DNA of 64,000 bases, taken from contig JAXLWB010000048.1 in assembly GCA_046328715.1 (NCBI GenBank), positions 1 to 64,000 on the forward strand. The letters are read 5' to 3'. A program made the translations under genes and the position numbers. The stretch's first letter is position 1, and each line of letters opens with the position of its first letter. Of this stretch, positions 57,962-64,000 are shown in pieces. Source of the DNA: JAXLWB01 sp046328715. GTDB lineage: Bacteria; Chloroflexota; Anaerolineae; Caldilineales; Caldilineaceae. The notes below the pieces were generated by a model. It saw only the letters and a program-made list of their open reading frames with translations. It was not told where the DNA came from and searched no databases.

Positions 57962-60124
57962 ATGCTGAAAACTCAACCTGCAACCCAGCTATTGCGAGCC
58001 TTATGTTTGGCACTCTTGTTGCTGGCCGTGCCTGCTGCCCTCTATGCTGCCTCTGGTCAGACCAGAATGTCGGTCATGCCGGTCGGCGGGACACCCGTAG
58101 CAGATGAAGAGATCCTGGCGCAGCTCGAAGAGCCGTTCACGCTGCAACTCGGCGATTGGGCGCTGATCAGCGATGCCACTGACAAAGTCGAAGTTCAGTT
58201 GGTTGACCTGATCAGCGACAGTCGCTGCCCTGCCGGTGTGAATTGTGTGGTAGCGGGCGAGGCTCGTTTTACCCTCAATCTGCGCGTGGATGATGGTGCC
58301 GTGATCGAGGAGGGCGAGATCGGGCAGATGCCGATTCAAGATCAGAACAAGATCCGCTACGAGCCCTACACGATTGAAATGGTCACAGTTGAACCGCCTG
58401 CACCTGCCCCTAACAAGCGGCTTCGCCCCAATCAATATCGAGTCACGTTGGTCGTGCATGAGGATGGCAGTGATCAACCGCACGCGACACCTACCGAAGC
58501 CTTGCTACCGACGCCGACTGCTACGGCGATCATGCCCGGTGACGACCCGGTTAAGATGAATCAGCCATTTTTGTTGCGCGTGGGCGAATCGGTGACCCTT
58601 GCTGACAGCGAATTGAGCGTGACCCTGCGTTCGCTCTCCGACGATTCGGGCTGCTTTACCAAGGATGACTGCTCAACCATGACAGCTGATGGTTCACTCG
58701 CCCTGCGCAACGGTGATGACCGAGAATTGGCCAGTTTTATGACCAGCTTCGATCCAGATACGCCCTTTGTCTACGAGTTTTCTGGTTACGAGATCGTCTT
58801 GACCCACGTCGAACAGGATGAGACAGGCGAGCCGGTGGCGACCTTCCTTATGCGCAAACCGGGTATCAAGTTGCCCTTCCCCATCCCCGATCCCCAAACG
58901 GTCGAACGCTGCCCAACCTTCAGCCGCTTCGATGCTGCCGCCATCTTGCAGGAGGATATTGCGCCAGAGGCAGTTTCCAACCTGATCTATGGCCCGCTCT
59001 CTGAAAATACTCCTACCCTGAGTGGCCTTTGTGGCTACCTCAGCGTTGCCCCCAAGGCGGATGTGCAAGTGGATCCCAACCTGCCACAACTGTTGACCAC
59101 GGTTGACGCTGCACATTGGGTGGTAGCGGGCTCGCTCCAGGGCATCGACGCCTATGAACTGCTGCCTCTGGTCGAAGCCTCGCGCCTTGCCAATCCACAG
59201 GGTGACGACATGGATGTCTTGCGCATCCAGACCCAACTTACTGCGGGACAACTCGAAGAGGTGATCCGTACCATTCTCAACAACGCTCAGGCGAGTGAGA
59301 CAATGCAGGTCACGCCGCTCAGCGGTCCGGGCGACGAGGCAATCTGGATCTGGCAGCCAGTAGGGGAAGGGTACTTTGCCTCAATTCTTGCTCGCAAAGA
59401 CAGCCAATTTGCCCTTGTTTCGGCTCTGGTCGATGGGAATGTCCAAGAGATGACCTCGCTTGACTATATGCTAAGCATCGCCAATCGCATCCTTATGCCG
59501 GAGCGAACCCTTGCGCCGGTCGAGACACCCGAGCAACCGGATGTGACACCTGAACCAGAACAACCATCGGGACAGGGCTGTGATCTGCTCAGTGTCAAGG
59601 ATGCGGCGGCAATTCTGGGTGAAGAGGTCTACGACCAAACGGTCACCCAAGACGAGGGATGTGGCTATGTTCCTCGCACCGAACTCGCTCCCGACGATCC
59701 TGACTTCGATATGGCCTCAACGGATTATGGCATTCTGATCGCCCAGTTGAACCGAGCGGATACCCACTCTCATCTTGAATCACTCGTTGAAGAATTGGGC
59801 ACTATGAATCCCACGGCCGATGCTGACACACTCGAAGAGATCAAGGCGATGCTTGCAACCGGCGATCTACAAGGCATTCTGCCTATGTTGTCAGAGTTAA
59901 CCGCTGGTGTTGAAGACTTACACGTTGAAATTTTGAGCGATGTTAGCGAGAATACTTTGCTCTTCTGGGGCAAGGACAACGATCACGCTTTGCTTTCTGT
60001 AACCATGTTGAATGACAAGGATGAGGCAGTTGTCCTGTATGCTTCACTACATAGTGTGAAAGTTTCGGCAAAATCAAAGAAGGCATTGATCGAACTCTTT
60101 CAACAGATCGCTCAACAGCAGTAA
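57962..60124 (+). CDS. secreted protein with duplicated domains, unknown
   Basis: Protein of 720 residues with signal peptide ('LCLALLLLAVPAALYAAS'); AAGGA lies 8 bases before the ATG. Two copies of a beta domain appear in the first 300 residues: 'FTLQLGDWALISDATDKVEVQLVDLISDSRCPAGVNCVVAGEARFTLNL' and 'FLLRVGESVTLADSELSVTLRSLSDDSGCFTKDDC'. The 'DSRCPxxVxCVxAGEA' form is known from many small lipoproteins of unknown role. Two copies of a second domain follow, each with a cysteine start and 'DAAAIL' (about 315 and 540), like DUF3558-type modules, joined by a Pro-rich linker. It does not end in the YLPL motif. Confidence 0.7.
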   Translation: MLKTQPATQLLRALCLALLLLAVPAALYAASGQTRMSVMPVGGTPVADEEILAQLEEPFTLQLGDWALISDATDKVEVQLVDLISDSRCPAGVNCVVAGEARFTLNLRVDDGAVIEEGEIGQMPIQDQNKIRYEPYTIEMVTVEPPAPAPNKRLRPNQYRVTLVVHEDGSDQPHATPTEALLPTPTATAIMPGDDPVKMNQPFLLRVGESVTLADSELSVTLRSLSDDSGCFTKDDCSTMTADGSLALRNGDDRELASFMTSFDPDTPFVYEFSGYEIVLTHVEQDETGEPVATFLMRKPGIKLPFPIPDPQTVERCPTFSRFDAAAILQEDIAPEAVSNLIYGPLSENTPTLSGLCGYLSVAPKADVQVDPNLPQLLTTVDAAHWVVAGSLQGIDAYELLPLVEASRLANPQGDDMDVLRIQTQLTAGQLEEVIRTILNNAQASETMQVTPLSGPGDEAIWIWQPVGEGYFASILARKDSQFALVSALVDGNVQEMTSLDYMLSIANRILMPERTLAPVETPEQPDVTPEPEQPSGQGCDLLSVKDAAAILGEEVYDQTVTQDEGCGYVPRTELAPDDPDFDMASTDYGILIAQLNRADTHSHLESLVEELGTMNPTADADTLEEIKAMLATGDLQGILPMLSELTAGVEDLHVEILSDVSENTLLFWGKDNDHALLSVTMLNDKDEAVVLYASLHSVKVSAKSKKALIELFQQIAQQQ

Positions 60125-60212
60125 CTGATTTTAAACTTACTCAGGACCTGTAGAGACGCAGATATCAGAAAGCGCGGATGGGTTGTGTCTGCCAAACATT
60201 CGCGTCTCTATT

Positions 60213-60293
60213 GCTAATAGACACGCTCTTTAAACATTGCACAATCTGCCTCAGAACTTATACCTTGGAGATTGTGCAATGTTTAAGTGTCAT
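60213..60293 (-). repeat. 81-bp palindromic repeat family, copy C
   Basis: Read on the minus strand it begins ATGACACTTAAACATTGCAC and ends AGAGCGTGTCTATTAGC, as copy B does. TTAAACATTGCACAATCT and AGATTGTGCAATGTTTAA pair perfectly over 18 bp. It lies between two rightward genes and ends about 30 bases before the next start. Confidence 0.8.
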
Positions 60294-60322
60294 CTCTACA
60301 AGTTGTAATTTTGTCTATTTGT

Positions 60323-61696
60323 ATGGACCAAACATTTCGATGTACAGCGTGTAACGCAACCCAACCGAATGGACCGTATGCCAGCGAATCGATCCGTTGT
60401 GCCTACTGCGGGGCCACAGTTATGGTGCCAGAAGCGTTACGAATTACCCCAGTTAAATTGCCACCTGGCTTTTCGCTCGGCAAAATCAGCGAAGGCGAAT
60501 TCCTACTCCACATTGCTGAGGTGAGTCGCATTGTCTATCTGGTGCAACATGGACAAAGTCGCGAGGCAACCCAGCTTTACGCCCAAACCTTTCGTGTAAA
60601 TCCATTTGAAGCCAAGCATGATCTTTCGCAACTGCTGGCAGCCATTGCCAATCCCAAACGTGCGGCCAAACCTGAACGGCCCGCCAATGAATCTGTCTTG
60701 CGCGAGCGGACTGTCATCATCAATGCCAACTCATCATCAAGCGCGGGGAGACGAGTGGCGTTGGCTTTCTGGCTGCTGGTAACGGTCTTTGTGTCGATTT
60801 ATTACGTGCGCTTTGGTGGACAAGAACAACTAACCCAATTGCTGAATGACAACGCGTCCCCGTTTGCACAAATAGCCCAGACGATCCAGGGTCAAACCGT
60901 TGCCAAATCGGTGTTGCAGTTCGGCGAGGAGGGCATTGGTGGCGGGCAGTTTAGCGAGGCCACTGCCGTTGCCGTGGATGACGACGGCAACATTTACGTA
61001 GCCGAAGCCGAAGGCGGACGGGTACAAATCTTTGACGCCAGCGGTAAATTCCAGACCCAATGGTTTCTGCCTAGCAAAGATCGCGTGTTGAAGATGGTGG
61101 CCGACCGGCAGAATGGCATTTGGGTGCTGCAAGGGGCAAAGCTGACGCGTTACCAAGCAGAAGATGGTCAACCGATGCAGACCGTTCAGTATGGAATCGT
61201 ATCATTGGCGAGCGACATGGCTGTGACGATGGACGATTCGCTGGTTGTTGCCTTTTTTTCCGGCGATGATGAGTTGGTGCGTTTTAATGATGATCTACAG
61301 CCGGTACGTGCCTTTGGCGATCTTATCAGTAGCCAGTCGGGTGATTCCAGCAGCATGCCCCGCATTGCTGTGGATGGGATGGATACCACCTATGCGCTGG
61401 CGGGAAACAATCAAGCGGTGATTTTGAAGTTTGATGCCGATGGTAAATTCCTCGACCGCATTGAGAACCGAGATAATGATGGCGATAAATTCTGGACCCT
61501 TTCACAGATTGCGGTGGATGGGAAAGGTCATCTCTTCGCCACAGCGCGTAACGGCGTCTTGGTGATGGATGGCAGCGGCAACTATCTCGGCACAATCTAT
61601 ACTTCAGGCTACCCTGCCAACCTGGCAGTTTCCACCGACGATGAACTTTTTGTCGTCACTGCCCATCAAGTGACCAAGTATCTGCTCAATCAATAA
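60323..61696 (+). CDS. zinc-ribbon, membrane-anchored NHL/beta-propeller protein
   Basis: Protein of 457 residues from the ATG at 60323; the extra 12 codons upstream lie in the repeat. A zinc ribbon is at residues about 6-30 (CTAC and CAYC). A helical region follows, then one membrane helix (about 140-160, 'VALAFWLLVTVFVSIYYVRF'). The outer part (about 190-457) is an NHL-like propeller: 'FGEEGIGGGQFSEATAVAVDDDGNIYVAEAEGGRVQIFD' and later 'IAVDGKGHLFATARNGVLVMD'. The zinc ribbon would face the cytoplasm and the propeller the outside. No SD is visible. Confidence 0.8.
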   Translation: MDQTFRCTACNATQPNGPYASESIRCAYCGATVMVPEALRITPVKLPPGFSLGKISEGEFLLHIAEVSRIVYLVQHGQSREATQLYAQTFRVNPFEAKHDLSQLLAAIANPKRAAKPERPANESVLRERTVIINANSSSSAGRRVALAFWLLVTVFVSIYYVRFGGQEQLTQLLNDNASPFAQIAQTIQGQTVAKSVLQFGEEGIGGGQFSEATAVAVDDDGNIYVAEAEGGRVQIFDASGKFQTQWFLPSKDRVLKMVADRQNGIWVLQGAKLTRYQAEDGQPMQTVQYGIVSLASDMAVTMDDSLVVAFFSGDDELVRFNDDLQPVRAFGDLISSQSGDSSSMPRIAVDGMDTTYALAGNNQAVILKFDADGKFLDRIENRDNDGDKFWTLSQIAVDGKGHLFATARNGVLVMDGSGNYLGTIYTSGYPANLAVSTDDELFVVTAHQVTKYLLNQ

Positions 61697-61702
61697 TTGA
61701 TC

Positions 61703-62188
61703 ATGAACCTCTTCAGCGTGGCATATAAGGGTGTGGCCGAACTGCCCATCTCACAACTGAGCATCTGGCGTTTGCGTGATCGGTCGGCGTTGGGCAAGCC
61801 TGACTTTGCTGCGGGTGTGATCTATCAACATCTGGCCCTCAGTCCGAATCAACAATGGCTGGCGCTCGCCTCCTAATCTACGGGCGATGTCGTGCTGATC
61901 TCATTTTTTACGTGATTGGCAGAGAGAGCAGGTTCCACATGTCCGCCGGCGTCGAAAGATGCAGACGGCTATCTGCAAAAAATCTGCGTTTCGCTGCGCG
62001 CCAATGGGTTGGACGTTTCGCCTGGCAAGCCCAGCCAATATGAAATCGTTGCTCGTGAGGAAATGGTCATGAACGGTCGCTCTGTGATTCAACTGCGACT
62101 GAATTGTTGCTATATGGGAGATCTCGCCTATATCGATAAAATTACTGGTACAGTGATCGACTTCCAGGCAGGGCGAAGTAGGTTTTAA
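61703..62188 (+). pseudogene. decayed gene with WD40-like start, two nonsense codons in frame
   Basis: The ATG at 61703 begins MNLFSVAYKGVAELPIS and runs to 'LALSPNQQWLALAS', a WD40/propeller-type blade, then TAA at 61874-61876. The same frame continues 'STGDVVLISFFT', meets TGA at 61913-61915, and then gives 90 further codons with normal composition ('GYLQKICVSLRANGLDVSPGKPSQYEIVAREEMVMNG', ending GRSRF). One frame with two stops across 486 bases suggests a recently inactivated gene. It follows the propeller gene by 6 bases and may have been co-transcribed with it. The C-terminal part is unrecognised. Confidence 0.6.
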
Positions 62189-62242
62189 AGCTTCAGTCAA
62201 GCTTTTACCACTTTTCTGGCGTAGCTTGACGTTTAATGGTCT

Positions 62243-62298
62243 GCAATTTGACCGGCACTGTCTCGCATACCTGTGAGAGACAGTGCCGGTCAAATTGC
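62243..62298. repeat. 22-bp perfect hairpin after the beta-helix gene
   Basis: GCAATTTGACCGGCACTGTC (from 62243, arm to 62264) and its exact complement (62277-62298) enclose a 12-base loop. It lies 12 bases after the stop of the leftward beta-helix gene and faces the decayed gene on the other side, so it may stop transcription from both. There is no U-tract. The word TTGACCGGCAC recurs in the repeat-rich DNA at 44.3-45.3 kb. Confidence 0.72.
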
Positions 62299-62309
62299 TA
62301 TGTTACATT

Positions 62310-64000
62310 CTAGCGCATCACTAAGGGCAGGTAGAGACTTTCACCCTGCTCTTCAACGTCGTCGTTAAGGATGGTTGCTGTGGCTTCGCCATCTTTGATC
62401 GCGGCGTTGCTAGGTTCACTTAAGGTTACGGTGAACGTTTCGTCGCTTTCCACCGTTGTATCCCCGTTGATCGGCACGCTGATCGTTTGATTAGAGACAC
62501 CCGCAGCAAAGGTTAAAGTGCCGCTGCTGCTGCTGTAATCGCTCCCCGCTGCAGCCGAGCCATCACTGGTTGCGTACTTCACCGTGATGATCGAATTGCT
62601 CGTCACATCCAGCGTTACGTTTAAGAGCAGGTTGAGGCTTCCGCTGTTGCCTTCGCTGACACTGGCGTCGGCAATGCTGAGTTGTGGCGCGCTGTTGACC
62701 ACGATGGTGACACAACTCGCTCCACCCATGCCATCGTTGCCTTTGGCAATCACACAGATCGGGAAGTCGCCCGCTTCGTTTGGTATCCCTGAAAGTGTCC
62801 CGTTGACAAAGTTCATGCCACTGGGCAAAGTTCCCGTGATTGCGTAGCTGTAAGGCGCTGTGCCGCCAGTTGCAACGAATTGGGTATTGGGGAAGCTGCT
62901 GCCCTGCAACACAGGATTGAGCGAAGTCGGATTGACCACTACGCTGGCTTCGACTGCACCCGCATCGCAGGCTGAACCCTGCGGGCGAGCCAATCCGCGC
63001 TGGTCAACGCCCCCCACTGGCGCAGTCAGACAGGTTACAGGTTCGCCTGCATCAATGGCTGGACTGCCTGCCATCAAGGCATGAGTGAAGGTTGGGCCAC
63101 CATAATCGGCAAGTTTGGCCACTTTGACATCGACATTGGTCTTATCGCTGTTCGTTCCCCCGCAGTCGTCGTCACTGCTAATATTGTTGCCTGCCGAAGT
63201 ACCACCTAGACAGGTGATCGAGCCAATATTGTTGGCAAAGATCGAATTGCGTATGGTGATGGTGCCGAAGTACTCGCGGATGGCACTACCCACAAATGAG
63301 GAATTGGCGACAAAGGTGCTGTTCGCAATTGACACTGTGGCCCCATTGAGAACGTCCTGCCCACTCGTAACCAATGCTCCACCACCGCTGTTGCCTGCAA
63401 CGTTGCCGCTAAAGGTGCTGTTCCCAATCTGCATCCGCACACCGCTATTGGCAAAGATTGCACCTCCGTAGGTTGCCTGGTTGTTATGGAATAGGCTACG
63501 GGTAATCGTGACAACGCCGCCTGCAAAGATAGCACCACCATTGCCTGCGCTGTTATTCGCAAAGCTGCTCTGATCGACGATCAACGTTCCATCACTATAG
63601 ATCGTGCCCACACTCGATTGACTGTTGTCTAGGAAGGTTCCTTTGCTGACATTCAAGAAACCGTGATTGTGAATGGCACTTCCTTCCCCGGTACCGCCCT
63701 CTAGCGTGATATTGGTCAGTGTCAAACTGTCGCCACTGCCAATCTGGAAGATACGTGTCAAGGTGATGGGATTGTTGACCGTAATTATGGCCCCGTTGCC
63801 GATGATTGTGAGGTCACTTGTGATAGCGGGCAGCCCATTGTTGCCTTCCACATTATTGTTGACCGCAGTCAAGGGGTAGATGCAGGGTTGCAGATTGATG
63901 GTGTCCGACTGCTGGTCGCCATTGGCGGCGCTGATGGCCACAATCAAGGCTGCGCTATCTCCACAGCCAACGTTGTAGGGGGTCACTGGTTCGTCATTGA
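62310..64000 (-). CDS. secreted beta-helix protein with Calx-beta domain, YLPL ending (5' end outside window)
   Basis: The frame is open to the right window edge, so at least 563 residues are visible and the N-terminus is missing. A right-handed beta-helix comes first: 'GCGDSAALIVAISAANGD', many 'GGAIFAxGxVxI' and 'NSTFSGNxAxxxGGGAL' turns, then the choice-of-anchor-Q ending 'PAIDAGEPVTCLTAPVGGVDQRGLARPQGSACDAGAVE'. Next is an Ig-like putative domain ('GTAPYSYAITGTLPSGMNF') and a Calx-beta domain ('SVSEGNSGSLNLLLNVTLD...DGSAAAGSDYSSSSGTLTFAAG'). It ends LYLPLVMR. It resembles the N-terminal third of the giant protein at 52.9 kb. Confidence 0.85.
   Translation of the reverse strand, partial: NDEPVTPYNVGCGDSAALIVAISAANGDQQSDTINLQPCIYPLTAVNNNVEGNNGLPAITSDLTIIGNGAIITVNNPITLTRIFQIGSGDSLTLTNITLEGGTGEGSAIHNHGFLNVSKGTFLDNSQSSVGTIYSDGTLIVDQSSFANNSAGNGGAIFAGGVVTITRSLFHNNQATYGGAIFANSGVRMQIGNSTFSGNVAGNSGGGALVTSGQDVLNGATVSIANSTFVANSSFVGSAIREYFGTITIRNSIFANNIGSITCLGGTSAGNNISSDDDCGGTNSDKTNVDVKVAKLADYGGPTFTHALMAGSPAIDAGEPVTCLTAPVGGVDQRGLARPQGSACDAGAVEASVVVNPTSLNPVLQGSSFPNTQFVATGGTAPYSYAITGTLPSGMNFVNGTLSGIPNEAGDFPICVIAKGNDGMGGASCVTIVVNSAPQLSIADASVSEGNSGSLNLLLNVTLDVTSNSIITVKYATSDGSAAAGSDYSSSSGTLTFAAGVSNQTISVPINGDTTVESDETFTVTLSEPSNAAIKDGEATATILNDDVEEQGESLYLPLVMR

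Noticed and set aside
1..64000. tRNA or rRNA genes
   Set aside because: No GGTTCGAATCC-like T-arm with matching acceptor ends and no conserved rRNA stretch was seen in the intergenic regions I read.

Overview
The window looks like chromosomal DNA of a member of the Chloroflexota, probably of the Anaerolineae/Caldilinea type. This is inferred from gene content only: two mannosyltransferase-like membrane glycosyltransferases with C-terminal beta-sandwiches, a GH44 glucanase, big secreted beta-helix and propeller proteins ending in a YLPL-type motif, a Ras-like GTPase with a coiled-coil/longin-like partner, and an actinobacterial/Chloroflexota-style JAMM-Ubl-E1 set. Base composition is a little above 50 % GC by eye. 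No rRNA, tRNA, CRISPR array, intact transposase or prophage was seen.

Layout. 1-2.2 kb: end of a polysaccharide locus (glycosyltransferase C-terminus, O-antigen ligase). 2.2-6.2 kb: housekeeping genes lipA, upp, a DksA/TraR-like regulator and ruvB. 6.2-14.4 kb: a leftward accessory stretch with a nucleotidyltransferase, a dead higB toxin, a four-gene operon built on DUF1257 and DUF2997, an ADP-ribosylation/crystallin-J1-type protein, and an operon of 2H phosphoesterase, nucleotidyltransferase, aminoglycoside-phosphotransferase-like kinase and heparinase-like lyase. 14.4-18.9 kb: glycolate oxidase glcD-glcE-glcF with an opposing acetyltransferase between E and F. 18.9-23.3 kb: a secreted trypsin-like protease, an N,N-dimethylformamidase-like protein and a solute-binding lipoprotein. 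23.5-26.3 kb: glycine cleavage gcvH and gcvT with an acetyltransferase and an alkyltransferase-like protein. 26.5-32.3 kb: J-domain/SH3-like membrane protein, GT39-type glycosyltransferase and GH44 glucanase.

32.6-41.4 kb runs mostly rightward: an ABC-permease-like protein, an atypical response regulator without its phosphoacceptor aspartate, then a JAMM peptidase, a ubiquitin-like sulfur carrier ending GG-Q and a rhodanese-E1 fusion, followed by RNase Z, a Gfo/Idh/MocA oxidoreductase and a Tm-1-like protein. The partner of the Tm-1-like protein (PEP-hydrolase-like TIM barrel, 45.4 kb) is cut off from it by a leftward signalling block (histidine kinase, Ras-like GTPase, longin-like protein, coiled-coil protein) set in repeat-rich DNA. 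46.6-52.4 kb: unknown proteins, a Clp-N/M50 intramembrane protease fusion, a Nudix hydrolase, a glycosyltransferase 2 and an acetyltransferase. 52.8-64 kb: giant secreted surface proteins, one pseudogene, and a beta-helix gene cut by the window edge.

Spaces between genes are rich in inverted repeats. One family of about 81 bp occurs three times (4.06, 44.99 and 60.21 kb). Other hairpins are built from tandem 7-bp words. The strongest candidates for new biology are the recurrent C-terminal YLPL motif on secreted proteins, the JAMM-Ubl(GG-Q)-E1 module, the GTPase signalling block, the phosphorylation-site-less response regulator and the 81-bp repeat family.
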